Shown here piece by piece: positions 20,469 to 64,000 of a stretch of 64,000 nt of DNA (the first letter of the stretch is position 1; every line of letters starts with the position of its first letter). The position numbers and the translations under genes were made by a program. The stretch lies in NCBI GenBank assembly GCA_963693365.1, contig CAVNZM010000001.1, positions 9,486,001-9,550,000 of the forward strand. The letters are read 5' to 3'. The stretch is from Amoebidium appalachense (lineage: Eukaryota > Ichthyosporea). Below the pieces are notes generated by a model. The model ran no database searches. It worked only from the letters and a program-made list of their open reading frames with translations, and was not told the origin of the DNA.

Positions 20469-21022
20469 TTGAAGCCGAGCGTGACACTTCGTTTGTTATC
20501 CAGCATCTCAAATCAACCTGTGCTTTTGAGTCTGCGCCACCCCCACATTTCTGACAACATGACCTCTAGCGGCCAAAACGACGTCACTACTCCAGAAGTC
20601 CCACCATCACCAACATTAGAGGGAGGGTGCTTTTGTGGTTATGTGCACTACCAAACATCCTCCCCCCCCCTTCCTTCCCCCACTACTGTCACTGCTCCAT
20701 TTGCAGGAAAATTTCCGGGGCACCGTTTGTTCCGTGGTTTGTCTCGGAGAAAACATCGTTCCAATTTACACGGGGAGAAGTGAGACGATTCGCTTCATCC
20801 AAGGAGGCGCAGAGGGGCTTTTGCCCCAAATGCGGCACGCATTTGACATGGGAGGGAATTAAATACCCCGATGTTGTCGCTTTTACTGTGTGTTCGCTTG
20901 ATGATCCACAACAGGTAAAGGTAAACGAGCACGGGCATGTGGAGTCTGCATTGGCCATTCCCTGGGGAATTTGCTTCGATGGCAAACCCCCAAGCGACGC
21001 AAAAGCAGAAAGCGATGGTTGA
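20469..21022 (+). CDS. GFA/CENP-V-like zinc protein, frame broken at C9
   Basis: Small single-domain protein of the glutathione-dependent formaldehyde-activating (GFA)/CENP-V family, known to bind structural zinc through paired cysteines. The first frame (from ATG 20469, or an internal ATG at 20559) carries EGGCFCGYVHYQTSS. The rest of the fold lies in another frame: HYCHCSICRKISGAPFVPWF, FTRGEVRRFASSKEAQRGFC, PKCGTHLTW and AFTVCSLDDP, ending at 21022. All expected cysteine pairs (CFC, CHCSIC, CPKC) are present. The switch coincides with a run of nine C at 20662-20670; one base more or two fewer would make a single frame. This may be a base-count error or a genuine frameshift. The 30 residues before Met 20559 are Ser/Leu/Arg-rich and could be an organelle-targeting sequence (inference). 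Confidence 0.8.
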
Positions 21023-21758
21023 GAGCAGATGTAGAGAATTGAACCGAGGTTATATGACGACACTGGTGTGAGAGCGATTGAACCGAATGACGACTTGGCA
21101 GGATATGGAGAGGCTTCAGAGAGGGCGGAAAGGAACATGGTGACGTGATTATCCGATCACCGTACTTCGCAGTTCCCTTTCACTTCACCTATTCTTCCTC
21201 AAGTATTCTCCGTGTCCCCCCCCCCCCCCCCCCCCCCCCCCTCTCCCCATCCTCCCCTCCCTTACTCCCCCTTCCCCTCCCTCCCCCCCCCCCCCCCGCC
21301 CCTCTCTTCACCATCCCACCCCTCTCTCCCTCACTTTTCTCCCTTGCTCGAACACACACACACACATTGCACGCACTCAAATACATATTCATGCACACAC
21401 TCGTACATATACGCTCTCTCTCTTTCACACTCTTTCTCTCTCTTCCCCCCTCCCCCTGAATCCTCCCTCCCCCCACCCTCCCCTCCCTTCCCCTGAAGCC
21501 CGCTCCACCCCTTTCTGTGCCTCTTTATCCAGCCCCCTCCCTCCCCCCCCCTTCCCCCCCCCCCCCCCCCCAAAAAAAAAAAAACAAAAAAAACAAACAA
21601 ACAAACAAACAAACAAACTTTTATGACACGTTTTCATGCTCTTAATCGTCCTTGATTAACACGATCTATGTTTCTGTGATCAACCTTCCAACACTGGCAC
21701 ACATCTGCACATCGTCATACACACACACACACACACACACACACATAAACACAGACAC

Positions 21759-21816
<58 letters not shown>

Positions 21817-23020
21817 ACCCTACAAGCACATTAGGCTGGGAACTGGGATTGTGTTAGTGTTTCGTACGAAACATAGATTACGAAACATATACACATGTGC
21901 ACGCACGCTGCGCACGGGCACACACGCACGCACACAAACAACTTACGCTGGGTTTATGTTTCTGTGTCGTACTAAATAGAGAGTGCACGTGCAACATTGT
22001 TAGCCCAATGAAAAGGCTGGTTTTAAATCATGTTTCATTTTAAACATTCAAGCATGGATGACGAATGACGGAAGCGATAATAAAGCATGTAAAAACGTTG
22101 TCATGGTGTTAAATTTTTTTGTTTTGTTTATTTTTTTCTATTGTGTGTACAGTCTTTATGAACGCCTAGAAGGAAACCAATGTTGTGTCTGAAAGGGGAC
22201 AGCAAATATTGAATGGTTTGCAATCTTAAATATAAGTCATAATATAAAGTCAAATATAGTCATAAATAAGGAAATGTCGATGAAGAAAAAGAAATTGCCT
22301 GGATTATGTCTCAACCGACGGACAAACGACCTGGTTGCTGCCCCCCCCCCCCCCCCCCCCCCCCCCGCCCCCAACCCTTTCCCCGTTGGCTTTGCTTCCC
22401 TCACCCCCTTCCTCCCCCTCCCCCCCCCACAAATACACACACAGAGAGAGACACAAACACCCCCCTTAAGAAAGGGATGGTGACGGTCTGTATGTTGACG
22501 TTTCTTCATGGATGTAGTGAGGGCTGTATAGCCGGGGTCGTGTGCATTTGTGTGTGTGTGTGTGTGTGGATGTGGATATGTGTACGTGTATTTCTGGACG
22601 TGTGTGTGTGTGTTTGTGGATGTGTCTGCCCATATTTGCGGTTGTTTGTGGTGGGGGGCCCCGGGGGGGGGGGGGGGGGGGGGGGGGGATGTTTATGTGA
22701 TTTCCCGTATGTGCTCGAGTCTGCGGATGAGTGTGTGTTGAGTTGCGGATGTGTGTGTGCATGTGTGTGCGCGTGCGTGTGCATGTGGTTGTGTGTGTAC
22801 ACGTGTGCTCGTGTCCGTTTGTCTGTGTGCCAGTCTGTCCGAGTCTGTGTCCGTGCCTCTACTTTTGTGTCTGCAGGTGTGTAGTAGAGGTGCACTGGCA
22901 TATGCATGTGTGTGTTTGCGTCCTTGTGCTCAGGCGGAGAGGGCTGAGTTGGGGTTTTTTGGGGGAGGAGGGGGGAGGGGGACAAAGAATGCTACTATCT
23001 ATAGTGCACGTGGTGTAACA
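21023..23020. other. Low-complexity spacer, no gene recognised
   Basis: It holds poly-C and CT-rich sequence (21214-21570), (CA)n at 21718-21815, an AT-rich unique part (21830-22330), and then GT-rich and poly-G sequence (22540-22690). An ATG at 22274 begins a short lysine-rich open stretch (MSMKKKKLPGLCLNRRTNDL) ending at a donor-like CTG|GTTGCT followed by poly-C. It could be a first exon, but this is unproven. Confidence 0.45.
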
Positions 23021-23021
23021 G

Positions 23022-23369
23022 AGATGAAATCTGTTGATGCACTGTACATTCCCAACCAGGGCCAACCACCCGTGGTTACACGGTTAGGTACCGTCCTCAG
23101 CACTCCATAATCCCCCCATGTCCCCCCCCCCCACCCCCACCCTCTCTCTCTCCTCCCCCCCCCCCCCCCCCCCCCTTCCTCTCCCTCCAGGGTCTCACCC
23201 GAACGTGTGCACACGCACACAGGCAAACCATCACCACCACCCATCCACACTATTACTGGCACCGGCCACCGAAGATGATTATCGAAAAAGGAAGAAGATG
23301 AAGAAAAAGAAAGGGGACAACGTTAGAAAGAAAGTGACGGAGCTTGCAAATCCGCAGAAAAATGTATAA
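23022..23369 (+). CDS. Two probable 3' exons of an unrecognised gene
   Basis: Exon 23022-23087 (after GTAACAG) reads MKSVDALYIPNQGQPPVVTR and ends TTAG|GTACCG, followed by a C tract. Terminal exon 23191-23369 starts after a pyrimidine-rich CTCCCTCCAG, is in matching phase (G|GG), and reads GSHPNVCTRTQ, ANHHHHPSTLLLAPATEDDY and the very basic RKRKKMKKKKGDNVRKK before a stop. The basic tail suggests a nuclear or nucleolar protein. Upstream exons were not found, and the short first exon boundary is a guess. Confidence 0.35.
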
Positions 23370-24435
23370 TGGGTAACGATCTGCAGTTGGGAATACATGT
23401 TTTATGAAACCCTTTTAATATTCCTACATTTAAATTGTTTTAAAGTCCTTTTGATGTTCCTACTTTTATTGCTTTCTATATAGAGCTACTGTGAGTTTGC
23501 TGGGCCTCCAGTTCACTTGCATCCTACATGAACCTAATCAGTACTGTTGTGCTACCGCTTACATGTGCACCGACACATCAATGAATGTATATCACATCTA
23601 GGCCTAGCCACTGTTTCTGTCTGAGTGCAGCTGCCTGCAGCTGCAGCAGCTGTGTACGTACTTCCATGGCCAGGTATTACCAAGTGTGGGGCAGAAAAGG
23701 GAGGGGGAGGGGGGAGGGTGGGGGGGTGTATGGGTAGGTGGCTCGAATTCGAAGGGGGGGGGGGGGGGGGGGGGGAAGGTTGTATGGGTAGTGTATTTAG
23801 TAGGTGGCCAGGAAGGGGGGGGGGGGGGGGGGGAGGGGAGGGGGGGGGGGGGGGGACGATTCAACCCAGGGAGGGACGGAGGGCAGGGTGGTGTGGATAG
23901 TGGGTGGGTGGGAGGGAGGAGTTACAGGGGGAGCGGGAGGGGGGGGGGGGGGGGGGGAGGCCTAGGGGGTGTTGCAGAGTTTATAGATTCAATGAAGCTG
24001 GGGCTATACTATTCGGTGTGAGCATGTGTACGTAGTACCGAGGCTAGGCACAGCGCGAAAAACACTTTGGGATCCTGCATGCATTATAATTTCTCAGGCT
24101 GCAACAAGCTTCCGACATCATTGCACCCGTTTCAGCAGTACCATTGGACTATGTGCGTGTCATGTCGTGCACGTGGTCCAGCACCCTAACTAAAAGGTTC
24201 GAGTCTGCGCAGTCATGTGGGCACGGTGTGCCGTAGGATATGTGTTGTAGTAATGCGAATGTGTGCTTTGTATGTGTGTGCCATGTGTGTGTGTGGGTGT
24301 GTGTGTGTGTGGGAGGGGGGGGGGGAGGGAGGGGAAGGGGGGTATATGCATGTCCGTGTACGCACACGTGTGTTGCGTGTTGGGGGATGTGCATTGCGCA
24401 AATGTGTCTGCCTACATGTGCGTATGCGTGTGCAC

Positions 24436-24475
<40 letters not shown>

Positions 24476-25110
24476 TGCGCGCGCGCGCGCGCGCGTGTGT
24501 GCATGCGCGTTCGGGCCATGTGAACGCAAGCCACGGGACGAATTCACAGACCACTGGAGTTTATTCCCCTCGATCCCAGCCAATTTGCATATATGGTATA
24601 TCTACTCGCCATCAGATCTCGATCGGTTCTTCTCAGTGGTCCTGTCACAGCTCTAATCAACGATAAGATATGGGCTGGGAAGTCCAAAAAGATAGTAACT
24701 GAACTTTGAGAAAGAGTGCTTTAACCCCTTGGTAACTGAACTTTGAGAAAGAGTGCTTTAACCCCTTAAAGATAACCAGCTTTTAACTTCTAACGAACAC
24801 TGCAAAGTCGCTTGGAACTCAATCAATTTGTACTACGAACTAACTTAGATGGGAGACCGTGAAGAGCTAGCTAGGAACAAAAAAATCACTATTTAGAATA
24901 GTCCTAGATATACCTTATATCAACATTTCCCAAAATATGCACATTTTTGCCCTATCTACTAGGAACATCCCCAAAACCGATCCTGCTAACATATCAAGTT
25001 TCATAAGTCATCTTCAGCATTGCCTAACAACTGCATGTGTTCCTTCTTTTTTTAAGAGTTAAAAAAGGAAAATCGTCTTCCACCAACAGGGAACCAATGA
25101 AAACACACCT
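23370..25110. other. Intergenic, repeats only
   Basis: It contains poly-G clusters (23755-23960), GT-rich sequence (24240-24500), and a 37 bp perfect tandem duplication at 24695-24768 (unit begins GTAACTGAACTTTGAGAAAG). It lies 3' of the minus-strand surface-protein gene. No exon was recognised. Confidence 0.6.
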
Positions 25111-41702
<16,592 letters not shown>

Positions 41703-42087
41703 CGTCCGATTCTTTTCGCTCACTAACTCAAGTATGTGTGATTTGATCGACTACAATTTCCTGGTGTCATGTATTTGCATACAATCTCATGTTGTTACGA
41801 CTAATGCCCCACTCCTCTATGTGACCTCTAAAAGTCAGACAAAGGGACCCAAAACGAACAAGAAAAAGGGAAAAAAGGGGGAAAGCTTGGTTCAAAGACG
41901 ATAAGTAAGCGTGTCGGTCAAGGCGAGACACAGTGACAACGTGTCATTGGTGAAGTTCCGAGGCTGCAAGTTGGCAACGTTAACGTTATGCCAGTCACAG
42001 GCCACTAAACCAGGAATTTTGGAATGTACAAAGAATGGCGCATGACCGGAATCCAATCGGTCAGCTAGATTTGCAAATGCCAATAAA

Positions 42088-44901
42088 ATGGGCGAAATCA
42101 TATGTGTTGTGTTTCTCGGTCTGATTGCTGCGAATAATACACTGCAAGTGAGTGTCGGGTACCCATCTAAGCCCCCGGAGCGTGCTATCCCTTTAGCAAG
42201 GTATGTCCAAAGTCACACTTTGCGGTTCCCTCAAATATCCCATGCCCACAACACCGACTGGGGAGTGGCCTTTTGGCCATCAACCATGTCAAAACTCTCT
42301 CTCCCTCCTAACCTCTCTAGGTCATCTGACCACTCTCCTATCCTTTTCCTACCTAAGATCTCCCTTGATCTGCTCCCCCCTCCCCCTCCCACCTTTCGCC
42401 TCCGTCTATCCCAGCTTAAGTCACAGTGGGGTAGAGTTGATGTATGTGTATGCTATGCTACGAAACACCCTATATATATGCGCCTATTAGAATCTGCACA
42501 AGCCAGGCCAGATTCACATCTCGTACTAGATACATGCACTAACTTTATTGTTGATGATTTGATAGATCTCGGTGATTATGCTGGCGGTGGTAGGAAGGAA
42601 TATCCCGATGCTCTCTTGTTACCAAACACCACTCCCGCTAGACTAGGTGAACCCCTGTCTCAAAAGGAAAGCTTGCGCCGGCTTGCTAGTATGAATCGAT
42701 TTGGCCCCCCTGCTCGTATTATTGGTGATACCACTGGAGACCCCCTCATAGACTCTGATAAGTATTTCTCGGAACTGTTTAAAGATAGGACCCCCGCTCA
42801 GAAACCTATTGTGTGGCCTGTAGACCCATCTATCCCCATAGAATCGATCCTCCCCTTTTTCAGTCCCGATGCCATATGGTCTGTGATATCTAGTTATAGC
42901 TCTAGTAAGTCTTGTGGACCTGATGGACTCCCTGCTGGGTTTCTTAAAATCCTTGTTCCCTCCTACCCACAAAAGGAAAGTGATCGTGCTATTAAACCTG
43001 ATCTTACTATCATGTTAAGCTCTCTCTTTTCTTGGTGTGTTAAATGTGGACATGTCCCGTCATCTTGGTTAGATACCTTAGTGATCCCCATAGTTAAGAA
43101 GGACTCTGAGGGCCCCATATCATCCTTTCGCCCCATTACACTAACCCAGGTTGTTCGTAGATTCTTTGAAGCTTGCTTACTTAGGTTATTTGCACATCAC
43201 CCTAGGTTTCAATCTATTCTTCACATACACCCATGCCAATCCGCTTTTCGTAAAAACAATTCATGTTATGTTCAAATAATGGCACTGCACGATTCTATGC
43301 AAGTTGGTGCACAATATGTTGGCTTTATTGATTGGAAAACTGCTTACGATTCTGTCTCCCCTGGTCTCCTATGGGAAAAGCTTGCTGCACGGGGTGTACC
43401 ACACTGCATTGGTGTTCTGTTAGAAGCACTCTTGTCTCAAACCTATGGTAGAGCTGTGGTTAATGGGCATCTTTCATATGGTTTTGCTCGTACTAGAGGT
43501 CTCTTGCAGGGTTCATTGCTTAGCCCCTTTTTGTTTAACCTATTTATAGATGATTTGGCTGTCAAGATTTACGCCGAAAACGATGACCCTATTAATAACT
43601 TTCCGCCTGCACTTCTCTATGCTGATGATCTGTCCCTCCTTGCCCGTACCCCTAGACGCCTGCAAAGATTGTTCGATGTAGTGTCAGAGTGGTGCAAGGC
43701 AAACCTTATGATCCTTAACATAGACAAATGTGGTGTTCTTGTACCTGATATAGCTAACAATTTACACACATTTACATTATCATCTAAACCTGTACCTATA
43801 GTTCCAGAATACAAATATCTTGGTGTTCCGGTTGATTCTGTTGGTGTTATGTTTCCCCATATGGTCGAAAAGAGGGTAGAGTTGGCTCGTAAGCGGTTAG
43901 CTTTCTTCTCGGCTAATATTTTTAAAGACACACCCCTCCATCCTTCTATTAGACTTACATTTATTCGCACTTTTGTCTTCCCGGCATGTGAATATGGTTT
44001 ACCCCTTCTCGCCGCTTGGATCAAGAAAGAGAGAACTAGAGCGCTTAAACCCTTGGCAAATTTCCTTGAAGCAGAAGTTGCCTCCTTTCTATCTAACAAC
44101 TGTTGTAAACCTGGGCCTGTAACGCTCTCGATATATGGTCTGGTCCCAATAGCTGCTAGAGTATCCTATCTCGCGCTGAAATTCAATAAGCACATAAGCC
44201 GCTTAAAGAAGTATTTGCCCTCCCACCCTCTCTTCTCTATCCGACCTGTCCCCTCCTCACCTCTCCCCTCTTTCCTCCCCTCTCTCTCCCCTTCTCCCCT
44301 GGGCACAAATACAAATAAACCCCGCAATAGTGTGTGTGTGACTTTGGACTGCCACTTACTTATTAAACATGTACACAATCACAAGATAATCACGCAATAT
44401 AACAAATGGAAAAAGATACCACACGACACTAGACCCGATGAAAGCATACACCTTGAAAAACTAAGCCTTATGTCTCGTTTTATATATACTGACCGCCTCA
44501 ACCATATTGCCAAATATGGCACTCGCAAGTGTATAACACCTAAATACATATTACCTTCCTGTAGAACTGGTCTTTCTCTAGCTGATGGTATTATTGATCA
44601 ATTACCACGCTTTTACTGTACACGTGCTATACAGTGGAGATCTAATAAGTATAAGGTGGCATCATTTGCATGCCCAAACAACACACACACACACCAGTTT
44701 AACCGGTCATGTATCGCCAAATGTAGTTTGATAGACCACATAATACCGCAACACACACACGTCACATTCACAACAGACACCCAGAAAGATAGCCTACCTG
44801 TAAATTACAACATCCTTGATTTTATACTAAACACGCGTAACTACGACCTGTTTATTAGATGTATTGATTGGCTTGAGAAACACATCACTACAAAATTATA
44901 G
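42088..44901 (+). CDS. Non-LTR retrotransposon reverse transcriptase
   Basis: An uninterrupted 937-residue frame. Near residue 80 it has LPPNLSRSSDHSPI, the end motif of an apurinic-type endonuclease, but only about the last third of that domain is present. The reverse transcriptase follows: CGPDGLPAGFL (about residue 276), ISSFRPITL, motif A GFIDWKTAYDSV (about 411), motif B GLLQGSLLSPFLFNLFIDDL (about 471), and the catalytic YADD at about 511-514. The C-terminal 300 residues contain NRSCIAKCSL but no clear zinc knuckle. It looks like a 5'-truncated LINE whose remaining frame has not decayed, so insertion is probably recent. It lies head-to-head with the surface-protein gene, about 390 bp from that gene's ATG. 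Start at 42088 is simply the first ATG. Confidence 0.9.
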   Translation: MGEIICVVFLGLIAANNTLQVSVGYPSKPPERAIPLARYVQSHTLRFPQISHAHNTDWGVAFWPSTMSKLSLPPNLSRSSDHSPILFLPKISLDLLPPPPPTFRLRLSQLKSQWGRVDVCVCYATKHPIYMRLLESAQARPDSHLVLDTCTNFIVDDLIDLGDYAGGGRKEYPDALLLPNTTPARLGEPLSQKESLRRLASMNRFGPPARIIGDTTGDPLIDSDKYFSELFKDRTPAQKPIVWPVDPSIPIESILPFFSPDAIWSVISSYSSSKSCGPDGLPAGFLKILVPSYPQKESDRAIKPDLTIMLSSLFSWCVKCGHVPSSWLDTLVIPIVKKDSEGPISSFRPITLTQVVRRFFEACLLRLFAHHPRFQSILHIHPCQSAFRKNNSCYVQIMALHDSMQVGAQYVGFIDWKTAYDSVSPGLLWEKLAARGVPHCIGVLLEALLSQTYGRAVVNGHLSYGFARTRGLLQGSLLSPFLFNLFIDDLAVKIYAENDDPINNFPPALLYADDLSLLARTPRRLQRLFDVVSEWCKANLMILNIDKCGVLVPDIANNLHTFTLSSKPVPIVPEYKYLGVPVDSVGVMFPHMVEKRVELARKRLAFFSANIFKDTPLHPSIRLTFIRTFVFPACEYGLPLLAAWIKKERTRALKPLANFLEAEVASFLSNNCCKPGPVTLSIYGLVPIAARVSYLALKFNKHISRLKKYLPSHPLFSIRPVPSSPLPSFLPSLSPSPLGTNTNKPRNSVCVTLDCHLLIKHVHNHKIITQYNKWKKIPHDTRPDESIHLEKLSLMSRFIYTDRLNHIAKYGTRKCITPKYILPSCRTGLSLADGIIDQLPRFYCTRAIQWRSNKYKVASFACPNNTHTHQFNRSCIAKCSLIDHIIPQHTHVTFTTDTQKDSLPVNYNILDFILNTRNYDLFIRCIDWLEKHITTKL

Positions 44902-44921
44902 CGCACGCGCACACACACACA

Positions 44922-44972
<51 letters not shown>

Positions 44973-45004
44973 CCAGCTGATACCGAGTGTCCCGAGGGGA
45001 GCCC

Positions 45005-45059
<55 letters not shown>
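42088..45059 (+). mobile_element. 5'-truncated LINE with poly(A) tail
   Basis: The element runs from an undefined 5' end near 42.1 kb through the RT frame, a (CA)n block at 44910-44970, the 3' UTR GAGTGTCCCGAGGGGAGCCC, and a 51-nt poly(A) at 45009-45059. The poly(A) at the end of a sense-oriented RT frame is the normal signature of target-primed insertion. I could not identify a target-site duplication because the 5' boundary is not visible. Confidence 0.85.
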
Positions 45060-45060
<1 letters not shown>

Positions 45061-45371
45061 GGGGAACCCCAACTAATTGATTTCTCCTTGTAGTCTTTAT
45101 GGTGTCTCGTAGAGAAAGTAAACCCTGATATATAGTCACCACCCGACATCTATGTACGTGATCATGATATACCGCTGAGGGGATATTCCGAGCAAAACCC
45201 CCCCCCCCCATACCTGAGACTGGTTCTCTTTGCCTCGAGTAAACAGCGTAAACCCCCAATAATACATGTAGATACAGCATTTGTATCAAAGAAGCTGATA
45301 GAAGTTTTGAATAACTTTTGAAAGTATAGGCATTTCCGCATAACTTCTCCCTCAAGTAACGAACTTATAGA

Positions 45372-45818
45372 TTAGGGTACCATTACGGAATAGTCAAATA
45401 GTGCATAAATCGACTCCATAAAAAACAACTTATAATCCAATAGAAAAGCGATTGTTTTTTTTTCTACAACCGCTGCAGATGCTGCGCAATCTACGGCTCT
45501 TAGGGTTGAGAATAACGGAAAGATTCCCGGATTTTTATAATCCGCTCCTCTCACATGGTTCTTTATCTGGCGGGAGAAATCCGGATTCTCGTACGTACAC
45601 AAGATAAACCAGGAAAGCGGAACTTTACTAGCATAATTCAATCCCTGACCAGTTTTATGCTGGAACCCAATCAGATCGTCTTCTTGACATTCGTAAATCC
45701 CCGTATGCACTTTTTTTATTGTGAATGACTCGGTACTTTTACAGTAGCACTTTACCGTTACAAGAGACAGGAAGCGTCCAAATCCGGAAAGTCCGAGGCT
45801 ATGCATACATATGCACAC
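45372..45818 (-). CDS. Hypothetical protein, 148 aa
   Basis: This minus-strand frame has balanced composition, unlike the repeat shadows around it: SFTIKKVHTGIYECQEDDLI, GFQHKTGQGLNYASKVPLSW and FILCTYENPDFSRQIKNHVR. I do not recognise it. It may be one exon of a larger gene or a decayed remnant. It sits 310 bp beyond the LINE poly(A), so it could also be part of an older insertion. Confidence 0.35.
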   Translation of the reverse strand: MCICMHSLGLSGFGRFLSLVTVKCYCKSTESFTIKKVHTGIYECQEDDLIGFQHKTGQGLNYASKVPLSWFILCTYENPDFSRQIKNHVRGADYKNPGIFPLFSTLRAVDCAASAAVVEKKTIAFLLDYKLFFMESIYALFDYSVMVP

Positions 45819-47251
45819 ACGTACATGTACACGGCACTTACGTCACCCATACACTCACGTGTGTTCACGTTTGCACACGTACATGCAGCTCACGTGATCA
45901 CCTGCACTTCCACTACGGCGTATTATTATGCATGCTGCAGCTCTTCCATTCCTCCTTGCAAGGTCCTCTTTATTGATTCCCTACTTGAAGTCGTCTTCCC
46001 CTTTCCACCGTCCCCCCTTCAAACGCACACACACACTCTCTCTCTGAGACCCTCTCGCGTTCTCTCTCTCTCTTTCCTATCTCTCTCTCCCCCCCTAGGC
46101 CTAGGCCTCCCTCCCTCCCTCCCCCCCCCCCCCCCCCCCCCTTCTCTCTCTTTCTCTCTCTCTCTCTCTCTATAGCTATCTCTCTCTTTAAAAATTCTCT
46201 TCTCTCTCTGGTGGTGGTGGTGCACGGTGGTGGTGGTGGTTGGGGGAGGTGGGGAGGTAGAAAATACCAAAAACCCCTTAGCGTTCCGGACTCCTATAGC
46301 TAGCCCCCACCTAGGATGGGGTCTCCTCCTTCTCCCCCCCCCCCCCTCCCCCCCCCCCCCCCCTCGCGCACCACCCTTATTAAATCATATAAGCTAATAT
46401 TTACTAGCGTATGCATTACTGGTAACACTAGTATATACATATTGCCCCCATAGACTCCTTCTCGCCGTCCCTTCGGAGCGATATTAATTGCCACACACGT
46501 CAAGGGTCCAAAACTGCAGCAGCTGCTACGTCAATCCCCTTGCTGTCGATTTGTCATTATATTAACCAGCAATAATACCTCGTCCCACCTTTCACATTCT
46601 AATTTTCATACTTTCCTCTACAGCTCAAGTTTTTCGGCTCTACTACCACAGGCCAGTTCTCAAATTCAGTATCATCGTTCCGAGCATATCAGTCTTAATT
46701 GATCATTGTAACGTATCACGTGTTAGATTGACAAGACATGGTACAGGTACTGAGAACTACGCAAGCAGATTTACGCAAATAAATTTACGCAAAATGGAGC
46801 TCTATCTCTGAGTGAGACTCCCTCTGCAAGATTGTAAACCCCACAAAAACTAAAGGATACCCCCCCCCCCCCCCCCCAAAAAAAAAAAAAGAAAAAAAAA
46901 GAAAGAAAAAAAAAAGAATCCTTGCTTCATATTTAAAAACACAATAAAAAAGTAGGAATATACATATTTAAATACCCCCCAAAAATATCCTTGCTTCATA
47001 TACATGTGTATAAAAAAAACCCCCAATAAGATAAAAACGGCCGTCTCCCTCACGCCAGCGTGAATGGGGACAAGAAAGGAGGAACGAAAGAAAGAAACGA
47101 AATTCATAGCCCTACGTGCATAGACATTCGAAATCTAAATGCAGCCAGGCCTGCATACACACACATCCTTCGACAATGCCAGCCCGATAAACAGCATCAA
47201 ACATGGCACAACAAGTGTATGTATGCATGGGGGTGCGCATGTGTCTGTGTG

Positions 47252-47432
<181 letters not shown>

Positions 47433-47552
47433 ATGCAGCACTGGTTCAAGTGTGAGGTCAGGCCCCAGGGATACAGGGGCCGGGTACGGGGGAAAGGGGG
47501 AGGGGCGGAGGGAGAGGTGCGGGGGGGGGGGAGGGGGGGGGGGGGGGGGGGG

Positions 47553-47637
<85 letters not shown>

Positions 47638-47678
47638 AGCGCAGAGAAAACGGGGGGGGGGGGGGGGGGTGTTATCGA

Positions 47679-64000
<16,322 letters not shown>

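Noticed and set aside
42088-42230. Hydrophobic start MGEIICVVFLGLIAANNT of the RT frame as a signal peptide
   Set aside because: It precedes a truncated endonuclease and is most likely flanking or degraded sequence read in frame.
42643-44378. Minus-strand open frames at 42643-42972, 43617-44099 and 44166-44378
   Set aside because: They are antisense to the reverse-transcriptase frame and have no features of their own.

Overview
This is nuclear DNA from a eukaryote, most likely a unicellular one. The genes are split into short exons of 38-813 bp, separated by GT-AG introns of a few hundred bp to about 2 kb. The introns are packed with (GT)n/(CA)n microsatellites and long G or C homopolymers. 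Most long open frames in the window are translations of these repeats (Cys-Val, Thr-His, poly-Pro or poly-Gly) and are not genes. The gene set (trimethyllysine dioxygenase, UNC93-like transporter, Enhancer-of-zeste methyltransferase, a mucin-like type I membrane protein, a GFA/CENP-V-like protein and a non-LTR retrotransposon) fits a free-living protist or an early opisthokont-grade lineage. The sequence alone does not fix the clade.

Layout. 1-4.2 kb (+): C-terminal exons of a trimethyllysine dioxygenase, with a 1.43 kb tandem duplication that repeats the last exon and several partial copies of the preceding exon. 5.4-10.4 kb (-): a complete five-exon UNC93-like membrane transporter (484 aa). 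10.4-20.4 kb: mostly unassignable, with low-confidence exon-like stretches, a duplicated 122 bp segment and hairpins. 20.5-21.0 kb (+): a GFA-domain zinc protein whose frame breaks at a C9 tract. 21-25 kb: repeats and two orphan exons. 25.1-41.7 kb (-): a 17-exon gene for a secreted-then-anchored 1,261-residue cell-surface protein. Its order is signal peptide, cysteine-containing N-terminal domain, Cys-rich module, Ser/Thr/Pro mucin region, two repeated SEA-like folds, Lys/Thr stalk, one membrane helix and a long polar tail. 42.1-45.06 kb (+): a LINE with an open reverse-transcriptase frame and a 51-nt poly(A) tail. 47.7-63.8 kb (-): nearly all of an EZH2/E(z) Polycomb H3K27 methyltransferase in 20 exons, running off the right edge.

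Exon joins were worked out by hand from splice sites and reading phase. For the UNC93-like, surface-protein and EZH2 genes the phases agree across every listed junction, apart from one unresolved EZH2 exon.

The most unusual signal is intron organisation shared by the unrelated genes. (1) In at least three introns the edge of the neighbouring exon, with its splice acceptor and first codons, is present in several degenerate tandem copies; in a fourth gene donor-side exon copies do the same. (2) A sense-strand poly(C) run lies just inside the intron after more than half of the donors. (3) Many acceptors are (CA)n-CAG and lack a pyrimidine tract. (4) A SINE-like family repeatedly begins directly against a poly(G) run.
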